Of a stretch of 64,000 nt of DNA, positions 53,078 to 62,947 are shown in pieces. The stretch is from positions 67,472-131,471 of the forward strand of contig NW_001914879.1 in NCBI RefSeq assembly GCF_000208925.1, written 5' to 3'. Source of the DNA: Entamoeba histolytica HM-1:IMSS. Taxonomy: Eukaryota > Evosea > Mastigamoebida > Endamoebidae. The first letter of the stretch is position 1, and the number at the start of each line of letters is the position of its first letter. The position numbers and the translations under genes are program-made. The notes below the pieces were generated by a model, which made no database searches, had not been told where the DNA came from, and saw only the letters and a list, made by a program, of their open reading frames with translations.

Positions 53078-53886
53078 ATGACTGTATTACCTGAGAAGAT
53101 ATTTAGTTTGTTTGATTTAAAAAACATTAATGTAAAAATGAATGTACTTTAAAGAACAAAACAAATAAACCAATAGAACGACATGAAGAAAAAGCTCAAA
53201 TGTATTGGGATAAATTTTATTTAAAACGAAGAGGGTTTGTTGCTTCTTCAAAAGAAAGAAATTGGATGTGTAGAGAATTTAAAGAAATTGTGTATGATCC
53301 AAGAGATGATATTGATGTATTTGAAATTGGGTGTGGTGTTGGTAATTCTATGGTACCATTATTACGTGTTAATCCATCATTAAAGTTTTATGCATGTGAT
53401 ATTGCACCAAAAGCTGTTGATGCTGTAAATGCAGATGAATATCTAAAAGGATATTTAACAGCATTTGTACAAGACATCACTCAACCTATTCCAACAAGTA
53501 TAATGACAGATTATTCTGTTGATTACATTCTCCTTGTCTTTGTTCTTTCTACTATTTCACCATCAATGTTTAATCAAACATTAAAAAATCTTGACAGAGT
53601 TTTACGACCAGGTGGAGTGTTCTTTTTTAGAGATTATGGAGAAGGTGATATGAAACAAGATATTTTTGAGAAACGAGGAAATAAACTTTCAGAAAGATTT
53701 TATTTAAGACAAGATGGAACAAGAATTTATTTCTTTAGTGAAGAAGAAACTTCAAATTTTTGTAAAATGCTTGGATATGAGTCAATGGAACAAAAAATGG
53801 TTTGTAACACAAACATTAATCATAAAAAAAATCTAACTATGGTAAGAAAATATATTCAAGCCAAGTGGAGAAAACCATTAAATTAA
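53078..53886 (+). CDS. tRNA (cytidine-3) methyltransferase, METTL6/METTL2-like, two exons
   Basis: Exon 1 is 53078-53105 and exon 2 is 53177-53886; intron 53106-53176 (71 nt, GTTTGT...ATAG). 245 aa, starting MTVLPEKIFKRHEEKAQMYW. The SAM-binding fold has EIGCGVGNS (59-67) and YACDIAPKAVDAV after strand 2. Family signatures: YWDKFYLKRRGF, FKDR-like ERNWM, LRPGGVFFFRDYGEGDM and RQDGTRIYFFSEEE, matching the METTL2/6/8 group. An annotation starting at the internal ATG 53200 would lose 17 residues. Function by family: 3-methylcytidine at position 32 of tRNAs such as tRNA-Ser. Compact length like METTL6. Confidence 0.88.
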
Positions 53887-53955
53887 AGAATCAAATAATC
53901 AAATTTTATTACAAAATTTGTAACTACTAATTTATTGATGATAATAAACTTTCTT

Positions 53956-55107
53956 TTATTTAGATACACAAATACAAACTATTCCTAATAAAAGAATAAT
54001 AGTAGCACCTCCAAAATATATGAAATTTTTCCATCCTCTAATCTCTTTGAAAACTACTATTCCCCAAAGAGCAGAAAGAAGACCAGGTCCTGCACAAATT
54101 AAAGGATATGAAACAACATATGGAAGATTTGAATTTGCAATAAACCAACATACTTGAGCAATTCCCCACATTGCTCCACTAATAATTCCTGGTAATATTG
54201 TTTGTTTAAAGATAAATGGTTTATTACGAAAAATAATAATATATATAATGAAATATAATGTTGATGCTAAAAAAATACCTACAAAATGACTAAAAACATA
54301 ATCAACACCATTAGGAGAAGAAAGTCTATTGTCTTGTAAGTATTTTGATGGGTTAAAAGCTGACCCAAAAAGAATTCCTGCAATTAAAGAACAAATAACT
54401 CCAACAACCATTTGTAAATATTTTGGCATTGACTTTAATAAAAGGGATATTGGAGACTCTTTTTCTTTTATTTTCTTATTGTTATATCCTTCTTTATTTT
54501 CTGATTCAATAAAATTTTCATCTTCAATAATGATTTGAGTCGTTGAATCTTCATTGATTTCTTCATCATCAGAAACTAATGTCTCATTTAGCTCATAACT
54601 ATTTTGACTTGTTGTTTTTTCCTCTGTTTTATGTTCAAGTTTAGGTGATGTTTTAATTAATGCATATCCAGGAACAGAGCATCCAACCAATATCGCACCA
54701 ATACAGTTTAACCAGAATATTTTGATATTTTCTTTGTCTGAATTTAATCCAAACCATCCAAATGTTCCTGTTAACCATCCCATAACCATATTAGCCACTC
54801 CCCAAATTCCAGGTCCAAGAGAAAGACCAATTAGTTGAATAATTGGTATACAAAATAAATTGCCTGTACACCAAATCAACCCTCCTAACATTGCAAAAGG
54901 TTCAAATATCACTGGTCCATCATTTAAAACACCATTGAACAACATAGTAAATATCCCAACAAGAAGAATACCAACACACATTACCCATTGAAAAAAGATG
55001 CCATCACTTGTCGGAAATTTTTTTGTAACAGTAAAATTACTACCAAAGAAGAGAACGGCAATAATCACACAAATATATCCAAGTACAACATTTTTATCAT
55101 CAGTCAT
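53956..55107 (-). CDS. Multispanning transporter, TMEM144-like (DMT superfamily)
   Basis: Start chosen at MTDDKNVVLGYICVII, 383 aa; an in-frame upstream ATG would add 36 A/T-encoded hydrophobic residues. About ten hydrophobic segments split by an acidic cytosolic loop (residues about 165-235: SDDEEINEDSTTQIIIEDEN). The family signatures FFGSNFTVTKKFPTSDGIFFQW and GGLIWCTGNLFCIPIIQLIG match the TMEM144/carbohydrate transporter family. Later blocks AGILFGSAFNPSKYLQDN and GAMWGIAQVCWFIANSNL are the second repeat. Function: probable transporter of sugar or a related solute; substrate unknown. Confidence 0.85.
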   Translation of the reverse strand: MTDDKNVVLGYICVIIAVLFFGSNFTVTKKFPTSDGIFFQWVMCVGILLVGIFTMLFNGVLNDGPVIFEPFAMLGGLIWCTGNLFCIPIIQLIGLSLGPGIWGVANMVMGWLTGTFGWFGLNSDKENIKIFWLNCIGAILVGCSVPGYALIKTSPKLEHKTEEKTTSQNSYELNETLVSDDEEINEDSTTQIIIEDENFIESENKEGYNNKKIKEKESPISLLLKSMPKYLQMVVGVICSLIAGILFGSAFNPSKYLQDNRLSSPNGVDYVFSHFVGIFLASTLYFIIYIIIFRNKPFIFKQTILPGIISGAMWGIAQVCWFIANSNLPYVVSYPLICAGPGLLSALWGIVVFKEIRGWKNFIYFGGATIILLLGIVCICVSK

Positions 55108-55219
55108 AATTGATAACAAAGAGAAATGAAATAAAAAAGTGAAAGAAATGTTTTTTTTTAATAAGATAAAAAATTGTATATTTATAAATAAACTAAAAAT
55201 AAGAACATAAACCATTCAA

Positions 55220-55603
55220 TTATTTTTCAGCCCATTTGAGTGCAAGGGATGAAATGCCTGGAACAGCAAAGAATTCTTCTGAACTAGCTTTAATAAGAGC
55301 CATTAACCAATTGAAGATCCAAATAATGAACCAGATAAAACCAATAATTGCACAAATAATACTAAAGATAGTGGAAACTACACTTCCAGCTGCACCGGCA
55401 ATAGCACCAGCAATAACTATAACAACCCACATAATACAATATATAATTCCCCAAATAATGGCATTTGCAGCATGTGCTTTACAATATATGTTAGTTTTTT
55501 CTAATACAAAAACAATAATTCCTCCAATAAGACAGAAGAATTCAGCAAGAAAAGCCTCTACAATAACAGGTAATCCACAAGATGTAGTTCCAGTTTCTGA
55601 CAT
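55220..55603 (-). CDS. Small four-TM protein, Tic20/DUF4870-like
   Basis: 127 aa, single exon. MSETGTTSCGLPVIV leads into hydrophobic helices: FLAEFFCLIGGIIVFVLE, then EKTNIYCKAHAANAIIWGII, which is the DUF4870/Tic20-type block (K-x-x-x-(V/C)-(R/K)-x-H-A-x-x-A). Further helices are IVIAGAIAGAAGSVVSTIF and IIGFIWFIIWIFNWLMALIK. Small membrane proteins of this type occur in many organisms, role unclear. It ends 113 bp before the start of the transporter gene on the same strand. Confidence 0.75.
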   Translation of the reverse strand: MSETGTTSCGLPVIVEAFLAEFFCLIGGIIVFVLEKTNIYCKAHAANAIIWGIIYCIMWVVIVIAGAIAGAAGSVVSTIFSIICAIIGFIWFIIWIFNWLMALIKASSEEFFAVPGISSLALKWAEK

Positions 55604-55848
55604 AACTGAAGTTTTAAAGATGAAACTTGTTTTTATACAAGAGAATCTATTAATAGTACCCCCATTGCATAATTTTTATAATTTTTTATTAAAACAAATT
55701 TAACTGAGATAATTTTATCTGACTTTCTTCTCTGTTTTATGTTTGTTATTTATTCCTTTTATAGAAATTTTCCTTTCATTGTAAAACCAAATAGAGAGAC
55801 ATTCTTTGTTGTTTAGAGACAGTGGTTGATTAAAAAAGAAAGAATAAA

Positions 55849-56469
55849 TTAATTTTGATATTCAGAAGTAAAAAATCCACCCCACTCTACTATACATTTC
55901 CCAGTTGGACGAATGCGTGGTGTTACTTCATTAATTTGTTTTATTGTTTTTGATTGAATAACCTGAGCAAGTTGAGAAGAATTCAATTGCTCTATTGCAA
56001 CAATAACACGATGATATTGTTCAAAGCCATCTACATGAAGTGGGACAAATTGGTTTAATGATTCAGGAGAAATGATGGTTAACAAAGTAAATGGTTTTTC
56101 TTCCATTTGTAAAGTCCAAGTAGTGATCATATCATTTTCTTCAACAATACTTAATCCCATTTTTTCCATTAATACAGTGAATTGTTGTAAATATGATTTA
56201 CGAGTTAAAATAAATGTTTCTCCTTCAAAATGAACTGATGGGTCAAGACGGTTACTGTTATAAAATAAATACAAATAATTTTTGCCATTTATTTCAATTT
56301 TACCCCTTCCTGTTTTATCAGTAAAATACATTCCTTTCCAGATTATTTCATTTTTACTCTTCTCTGGTTGAGGATAAAAAGGTCCTTGAGCAATACCATG
56401 AGATACTTTTATTTTAGCAGTGAAAGATGAAGTAATATTTGGTTGATCATAGAAGAGAATCCAAGACAT
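55849..56469 (-). CDS. Hypothetical protein
   Basis: Start chosen at MSWILFYDQPNITSSF, 206 aa; the in-frame upstream ATG (56529) would add 20 residues of basic A/T-rich text. Mixed alpha/beta composition: beta-rich N-terminal half (KIKVSHGIAQGPFYPQPEKS, GKIEINGKNYLYLFY) and a C-terminal helix region followed by GKCIVEWGGFFTSEYQN. No signal peptide, membrane segment or motif. I do not recognise it. It starts 77 bp after the WWE gene's stop, on the same strand. Confidence 0.7.
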   Translation of the reverse strand: MSWILFYDQPNITSSFTAKIKVSHGIAQGPFYPQPEKSKNEIIWKGMYFTDKTGRGKIEINGKNYLYLFYNSNRLDPSVHFEGETFILTRKSYLQQFTVLMEKMGLSIVEENDMITTWTLQMEEKPFTLLTIISPESLNQFVPLHVDGFEQYHRVIVAIEQLNSSQLAQVIQSKTIKQINEVTPRIRPTGKCIVEWGGFFTSEYQN

Positions 56470-56545
56470 TTTAACTTTAAAACTAATTAAGAGTTCTTTT
56501 AATTTTTTCAAGTACCTTAATATCATCAAAGTAAGAACTTAAGAC

Positions 56546-57406
56546 TTATTCAATTAATAACCGACGAATAAAGAATTTTTCTGATTTTTGATTAGTGTTA
56601 GTTTGTATAAATTTTGAAAAATTGATTAAATATGTTGATTTCCAAATATTAAGCGTATATGTCTTTTTTTTCTTATTCTCTAAATACTTTTGAAACTCTT
56701 CTTCTATTTTTGTTGATTCTTTTTGTCTAAATTGAACCCATTTATCTTCATAATACCACCAATGAACTTGACTACTTTTATCTGATTCATTAGCTTCATG
56801 ACATGGTAATTCTTCAAGTATATCTTCATTGGTTTTAATAGAACTAGAACTTGATGAATATGATTTAAATCCTATTGAAGGTTTGCTAAGTTTCTTTGAG
56901 TTATTTAATTTTTTATCATCATTATTACTTTTAGGCTTCTTTTCTTCTTCATTCTCTTCATTCTCTTTATTCTCTTTTACTATTTCTATTTCTTCACTTT
57001 CTTTTACTTCTTCTATTTTTTGTCTTTCTATTTTTAAAGATGATTTTTTGGTAATTTTCTTTTTTTGAGATTTTCGTTTTTGGTTTTCATTTTCATTTTC
57101 TAATTTTTCAACTTCTTTTGTTGAGTTAGTATTATGAGGTTTTTTCTTAATCTCGTAATCACTTTCACGAAATCTTATTAAAGGTTTTCCTTTACAGGCT
57201 CTCATAGGTTGTGTTCTTTTTCCACTTTCTCTAAATCTTTTTCTTTGTTCATGTCTTATTCTTTTCATTTCTTTTTTCATATCAATAATGACAGTTTCCT
57301 CTTTATCTTCAGCCATCGTTGTATCATTTTTTTGTTGATCAAGGATTGTTGTTTCGTCTTTTTTTTCAATAAGAGTTGGTTCATCAATAATACCAGAACC
57401 GTTCAT
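56546..57406 (-). CDS. WWE-domain protein with long charged linker
   Basis: 286 aa, single exon. The first 60 residues are acidic and basic (KKDETTILDQQKND); a middle region (60-205) is a low-complexity Glu/Lys/Ser/Asn tract. The C-terminal 75 residues form a WWE domain: VHWWYYEDKWVQFRQKEST, IEEEFQKYLENKKKKTYTL and the end IQTNTNQKSEKFFIRR. The spacing WW-Y..W..F then I-E...Y and the final Asn/Arg-rich strand RR match WWE domains of PARPs and RING ligases, which bind poly-ADP-ribose. There is no catalytic domain, so this would be a reader or adaptor by inference. Confidence 0.75.
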   Translation of the reverse strand: MNGSGIIDEPTLIEKKDETTILDQQKNDTTMAEDKEETVIIDMKKEMKRIRHEQRKRFRESGKRTQPMRACKGKPLIRFRESDYEIKKKPHNTNSTKEVEKLENENENQKRKSQKKKITKKSSLKIERQKIEEVKESEEIEIVKENKENEENEEEKKPKSNNDDKKLNNSKKLSKPSIGFKSYSSSSSSIKTNEDILEELPCHEANESDKSSQVHWWYYEDKWVQFRQKESTKIEEEFQKYLENKKKKTYTLNIWKSTYLINFSKFIQTNTNQKSEKFFIRRLLIE

Positions 57407-57543
57407 TTTGGTTTGTTTTCAAACCCATCTTTTTATTTCAAAAAATTTAAAAAAAACAAACTATTTTATTATTAAAAATTATATTTCTATTATAATAATA
57501 TTATAATAAAACTGATAAAAATTTTAACTAACAATTTAGTGTA

Positions 57544-59587
57544 ATGTTTTCTCGAAGTGAAAAGAAAGAAGATAATTCTAAAAGGTTTAATGAAAAGAAA
57601 ATGCAGTTTGTATGTCTAAGTTTATTTATGTTATTACATAAAATGGGTTTTTATTTTTTAGTTCATTAGCTGTTATTCTAGAAACACCACAAAAAGATTT
57701 AAAAGTTCATTTAAATGCAATGAGAGATGTAGTTGAAATGTTAGTTTGGGGAGACAAACATAATACTGGGATTATTGATTCATTTCTCGAAGACAATTCA
57801 TTTTCAACAATTATTGAAATTGTTAAAAAAGGAAAGAAACCAGCATTACTTCAATTTTTACAATGTTTTGCAATTTTAGTTGAAAACATTAAATCTACTA
57901 ATTTTCTTTGTTTGTTAATAAAGACTTAAGAATAACACAATTTCTCTTATTTATTCAAATATTTACTTTCATAGATTTCTTATTAAGTCAAAATACAATT
58001 GAAACAATATTGTCATTCCCTATTGATCGTAATGATGAAGATTTAATTTCTCCTTATATCTCTATGCTTAAATCTATTTCATTAAGACTTACTGATGATA
58101 CTTTACAATTCTTTTATAATCATCAAAAAAATACATGTCCAATATTAAGTGAAGCAGTTTCTTTATTAAATCATAAAGACTCTATGATTGTTTCACATTC
58201 AAGAAATATTATTCTTCAATTTGCTGCATTTACAAATGATAAAGCTTTTAATGATTATTATATGTCATATTCACAAAAACATTTTTATCCACATCTTGCT
58301 TCATTAATACTACCTCATATTCATTCACTTCCACAATCACTACAATTATTAATTGATGATATATATTTCATTTCTGATCTTTTAACTCTTCCTCATCCAT
58401 ATCCAACAATGTTAACATCTTCATTATTTGATAATTTAATTTATCCTCATATTCTTCCTTCATTTATTTCTGCTTCAGCAACTACTCCAAAAAAAATTGA
58501 TTCATTACAATTTCTTATTCATTTATACGAGTCTAAATTCCCAATACCTTTCTTATCATTAATTTCACATTGTTTATTAATTCCTCTTCTTCCACAAGGT
58601 CAATATAATAAACTTTGTGATTATATCGTTAAAATGGTTCAACAACAAAATGGAATGGAATTTCATTGTCTTATTACTTTATTACTTCAAATAATTCAAA
58701 CTCCACCTGTTTCATTATTAAGTCGTTCATTTCTTTCAAATCCATCACAATTATCAGCACCTGCAGCTTTATTATCAATTCTTGAAGATGAAAATTCTGA
58801 TGATGATCCATTATTTGGAGAAGAAAGTCCTAAGTTAAATGTTATGGTAGATATTACTATGTGTTTTCCATGGTTATCAATGAAATCTGATACTAAATGT
58901 TTTGAAACATGTTCACGTATAATGGGAGATAAACAATCATTTAATAGTGAAGGAAGTGTTTATGAATTCTTAAAAAATACAAGTAAAATGAATAGACTGA
59001 AAGTAATCAATTCATTAGTTGAATTTTGTATTAATGATGCACAACAATGTTTACCATTATGGACATATTCAAGAGCAATGAAAATTATTAAACATATTGG
59101 GTGGTGGGGAAATGGTAAATTAGATGATGGACTAAATGAACTAAAACAAAAAGTTATTGAAAGTTATAATAAAAGTGAAAATGTTATTTCTAAGTTATAT
59201 CCAAGACTAAAACTTGATCAATTTGAATTATTATGGAATAATATTACTACTTCATTAGAAGATATTAGCATTGAATATGAGTTTGGTGATGATATTGATA
59301 AATGGAAAAATCAACAACACATTTTTATTGAAAAGAATTTTAGTAAAAAACAAAAAGCATTAGAAATCTATTATATTATTGCTTCTTGTGTCATTAAACG
59401 TAAATTATATTTACTTTTTACTAAAGGAGAAATTACTAAAATTGATTCTATTTATTGGGAAATTAAAAATGAACAACAACCACACGAGTCTACTGAAACT
59501 TCATCCAACCAACAAGAAAATCAAGTAGAAGATATAAAAGATGATGACAACATGAAAATAAAAGAATCTAAAGAAATCTTAAAATAA
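57544..59587 (+). CDS. CLEC16A/Ema homologue (FPL domain), three exons
   Basis: Exons are 57544-57605, 57662-57909 and 57975-59587, with introns 57606-57661 (GTTTGT...TTAG) and 57910-57974 (GTTTGT...ATAG). The product is 640 aa. Exon 2 gives LVWGDKHNTGIIDSFLED, which is the family's start, and exon 3 gives YFLLSQNTIETILSFPIDRN, DEDLISPYISMLKSISLRL and ILSEAVSLLNHKDSMIVSH, the FPL block of CLEC16A, GOP-1 and Ema. The later 400 residues contain helical repeat-like text and an acidic SDDDPLFGEE segment. Role by family: regulates late endosome maturation and autophagy. Human CLEC16A is longer (1053 aa). Confidence 0.85.
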
Positions 59588-59782
59588 ATAAACCAAAAAT
59601 CAAATTAATTTTGTCTTAAGAAACAAAATAAAAGTTTTATGTTTATTTAAAAAAAAATAGAATTATTAAAATAAAAATTTTAAGAAAAATGATGTGGTGA
59701 CAAAAAATGATGACGTGGAAAATAGAACTTGAAATAAAGAAACTAATTGGTTATCTTCCAACGAGTTAAATAAAATTTGAAT

Positions 59783-60485
59783 ATGACAAGTATATTTTTA
59801 TATTATGCTAATATTTGTGGTTTGATTAATTTTTATTTATGTTGTTCTTTTAAAACAATAATATAAATCATAAATAGACTATGTTAGAATTGGTGTTTTA
59901 ATGATTGCTGTTTTCTTTGTGCTTAAAGCCCCAATTACATTTATTATATGTTATATTATTTCAGCTTTATGTGATGCTGTTGATGGTAATTTAGCTAGAG
60001 CATTTAATCAATGTTCTAGACTTGGAGCAGTATTAGATATGATTACTGATAGAGCAGGAACAACAATATTAATTACTGCATTAGCTGTATTATATCCAAC
60101 ATATGCCCCAATTTGTTGTTTAATTACATTTATTGATATTTGTTCACATTGGACTCATATGTATACTTCATTAATTAAAGGAGGTGAAAGTCATAAAATT
60201 TGTTCTAACCCAATTTTACATTGGTATTATACTCGTTCTGTGTTATTTACTCTTTGTCTTTGTAATGAAGCTACTTTTGTCATGTGGTATATTAGATTTT
60301 TCGCTCAAACTAATGAATATAAATGGATTATTGAAGGTACTCCATTCTTATGGTATCTTCTTAATACATTATTAATAATCTCAACCCCACTGTGCATCTT
60401 AAAGAATTTAATTAATATCGTTCAATGGTATGAAGCTGCTAAAGATCTTGTTGATTGGGAGGTTCAACAAAATAAATCAAATTAA
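59783..60485 (+). CDS. CDP-alcohol phosphatidyltransferase, phosphatidylinositol synthase type, two exons
   Basis: Exon 1 is 59783-59819 and exon 2 is 59878-60485; intron 59820-59877 (58 nt, GTTTGA...ATAG). 214 aa. Exon 1 supplies MTSIFLYYANIC, joining to DYVRIGVLMIA, the typical NLIGYARI start of PI synthases. The catalytic motif is complete at D45-x2-D48-G49-x2-A52-R53-x8-G62-x3-D66-x3-D70. Six or so membrane helices follow, with TDRAGTTILITALAVLYPTY typical of the PI synthase subfamily. Function: condenses CDP-diacylglycerol with myo-inositol in the ER. The ATG at 59901 used without the intron would drop the first 20 residues. Confidence 0.9.
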
Positions 60486-60504
60486 TATTTTAAATTTTAT
60501 TTTT

Positions 60505-60523
60505 TTTTTACTATTTTAGAGAA
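60505..60523 (+). repeat. Left target-site duplication of SINE
   Basis: TTTTTACTATTTTAGAGAA, an exact copy of 61074-61092, flanks the SINE. It lies 20 bp after the PI synthase stop. Confidence 0.92.
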
Positions 60524-61073
60524 GAGATAGAAGGTGGCACGTCTGAAACACCACACATAAACCCTAGTACAAATTCATTCTTCGACTCTCCCAGTTATTA
60601 TCTGGTTATGACGGTGCCTTTGAATTAGGAATGTATTAGGGAATGCTGCAAAGGGTGCAGCAAGAGAATACAGTAGAATATTACATGATGCAATATAAGA
60701 ACCTACTGAAGTGTGGGTATGACTAAAAGAAGATTAGTCAAAGTAAGACTAAAAAGAAGATTAGTCAAAGTAATATAGTAGTAATAAAATGATTCCTTCT
60801 CCCATTCATAAAATAAGAAAAATGAAATTCCTGAAAATTAAGGCAGAAAACAAACAAAGGCTTAAAAAGAAGAAATAAGCAGAAGAAGTTTGAAAAACCT
60901 TAATAGGAAGAAATAAAGCAAAGAAGTGCTTTCCTCAATTTGCAAGAAAAACATAAATGATAAGTTAAAGAAAAAGATTACTCTTTTTTAATAAGCTCAG
61001 GGATGGGATTAGTCTCCCCTGAGCTAGGAAGAATAGATGAAAAATCTATTAATACTTAATTAATTACTTTTTA
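60524..61073 (+). mobile_element. EhSINE1-like SINE, plus orientation, intact
   Basis: About 550 bp bounded by a perfect 19-bp duplication. The 5' part starts GAGATAGAAGGTGGCACG and contains CACCACACATAAACCC and the GACGGTGC segment. The middle has two tandem units (60721-60746 and 60747-60773), as in EhSINE1. The 3' part is AGGGATGGGATTAGTCTCC, CCTGAGCTAGGAAG and ATTAATACTTAATTAATTAC, shared with the LINE in this window; this is how the LINE machinery is thought to recognise it. It encodes no protein. It sits in the 3' flank of the PI synthase gene and is the least diverged of the three SINEs. Confidence 0.95.
60721..60773 (+). repeat. SINE internal tandem repeat, two units of 26 and 27 bp
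   Basis: GACTAAAAGAAGATTAGTC followed by AAAGTAA, repeated once with one extra A. Each unit contains GACTAA and its inverse TTAGTC, so it can fold. Confidence 0.9.
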
Positions 61074-61092
61074 TTTTTACTATTTTAGAGAA
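61074..61092 (+). repeat. Right target-site duplication of SINE
   Basis: Exact copy of 60505-60523. Confidence 0.92.
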
Positions 61093-61506
61093 TAAACTTG
61101 ACAATGACATTTATAACTTACCTTTAAAATAACTTTTTTATTTTATATTTTTTGACTAATGAAAGATATGATAATTAACTACATTTCATGTCTTTAATAT
61201 TCTGAATAATCAAATTCAAGAAATTTTTAAGTTTTTGTTATTAATTTAGAAATTTACTTTTTTTTATCATTTTTTAATTGAATGTAAGATTAATGTTTAA
61301 TTGAGTTTTATATTTTTTTTTATTGAATTGTATTAAGAATGAGTTAAGTTCATTTTATTTCTTTAATTATTAAAAATTAGTTATTTTGATGATTTGTAAA
61401 TGTACTAAATTTTATTATATTTGATTAATGATATTTCATAGAATAGTTGGGCAACGAAAAAAAAGCAAATAATTGAAAAAGAAGAGAAAGAAAGATATAA
61501 AAGAAA
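61093..61506. other. A/T-rich spacer between opposed SINEs
   Basis: 414 bp. Nothing recognised except the dispersed repeat 61447-61505, which abuts the next SINE and matches 5738-5791. Confidence 0.6.
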
Positions 61507-62090
61507 TAAATAAAAAGTAATTAATTAAGTATTAATAGATTTTTCATATATTCTTCCTAGTTTAGCCGAGACTAATCCCATCCCTGAGCTTATTAAAAAA
61601 GAGTAATCTTTTTCTTTAACTTATCATTTATGTTTTTCTTGCAAATTGAGAAAATCACTTCTTTGTTTTATTTTTTCTTATTAATGTCTTCTCATCCTTC
61701 TTCTGCTTAATTCTTCTTTTTAACCTTTTGTTTATTTTCTGTCTTAATTTTAAACATTTTCTTTTTCCTTTTTTCTTAATTTTATGAATGAGAGAAGAGA
61801 CTATTTCATTCACACTATATTACTATGTTTAATTTTCTTTTAGTCTTACCCACACTTTAGTATATCCTTTCCCTTGGTTAATACATCCATATATATTTTA
61901 TAATTTCTTTTATTAATACATACCAATTCATATAATACAGTAAGTAATATTCAACCATAATAAATTGTTACATCTTTTTCAATGTTAACAAATCAATTTC
62001 TAATTCAAACACACCATCGTAACTATATAATAACTTGGAAAGTCAAAACATGAATTATATTAAAGTTTGTTTATGGTGTTGATACAAAAA
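61507..62090 (-). mobile_element. EhSINE1-like SINE, minus orientation, diverged
   Basis: On the minus strand it runs from about 62090 (AACACCATAAACAAAC, equivalent to the SINE 5' segment) to AATACTTAATTAATTACTTTT at 61507. It keeps CCTAGTTTAGCCGAGACTAA in reverse (equivalent to the AGTCTC...CTGAGCTAGG end) and a degraded middle. The first 30 bases of the SINE 5' end are missing or mutated. No clear target duplication. Confidence 0.85.
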
Positions 62091-62330
62091 GAATAAAGAA
62101 AGAGAAACAATACATACAAAATGTTCATAAATAATACAAATTAATTATTATTTAATCATATTTAAGTAAATTCTATTAACATTTATTAATTAACTACTTT
62201 TTATTTATTTTCTATTTAAATATTTTTATTCATTTTATTTAAATTTAAATTTATTGAATTATAATTATATCTTTTTATAATATTTTTCTATGGTACAATT
62301 TGACAATAGTGTGATACATCATATATACAC
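62091..62330. other. A/T-rich spacer between SINE and putative element end
   Basis: 240 bp of very A/T-rich DNA with nothing recognised. It ends where the sequence CAGTGGGAAAATCTGGTCC begins. Confidence 0.5.
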
Positions 62331-62947
62331 AGTGGGAAAATCTGGTCCTTTTGGGATAAATAACATTTTTATTACTATTGTTTTATATAACATTTTTATT
62401 TTTTTATTATTGTTTTTAAAATACCATTTTTCTATAAATAGATTTGTATTTTTATTTTTAGAATAGATACAGATATTTTTAGAACAGATACAGATATTTT
62501 GAGGTATTCCATTTAAAATGAACGATTGTTGGATATTTTTGAACTATTCTTAGATATTTTCTTATTTTGAAGTATTATATCTTCGTTATTTTCATAATTT
62601 CCTTATTATAGATATTTTTGAAGTAATAAAAAGATATTTTATAACTCTTACACTTTTTGAATATTCTATTTTTCTTACACTTTTTTATAAATTTTTCCAC
62701 TTTATGTAACTTTATTATTTTATTTTTGAAAAATAAAAACAAAAAGAATATAAAAATAATACATTTTATGTAATTCTTCATTCAGAAGATATAATAAAAA
62801 TAAAACAAAATTATTTTATTTATTATTTTTTTACTATTTTATAATTAAAATATTTTTATTGGCATGATGAATGTCCTTTTGGAATGTTTGATGTCCTATT
62901 CTGGTTATATTTAAAGGTGGATTCTCCAGAGATAGTTCATACGATTT
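62331..62947 (+). other. Putative element terminus with iteron-like repeats
   Basis: Starts CAGTGGGAAAATCTGGTCC after TATATACA. A CAGTG start preceded by TA-rich sequence resembles termini of several DNA-transposon families. It then has six GATATTTT words (62472, 62493, 62532, 62553, 62611, 62633) and two direct units of about 21 bp (62460-62480, 62481-62500). A TATATTTAAAGG at about 62906-62917 sits 31 to 42 bases before the ATG of the next ORF, matching the Entamoeba TATA-like element. No ORF. Confidence 0.4.
62907..62916 (+). promoter_or_regulatory. Likely TATA-like element for the 62948 ORF
   Basis: ATATTTAAAG, close to the GTATTTAAAG core described for Entamoeba promoters, 31 bases before the ATG. 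Position and sequence both fit, but a transcript start was not observed. Confidence 0.5.

Noticed and set aside
57908..57974. In-frame ATG at 57908 as a separate gene start
   Set aside because: It falls at the splice junction of the CLEC16A-like gene; the intron 57910-57974 joins the two parts of the FPL domain in one frame.
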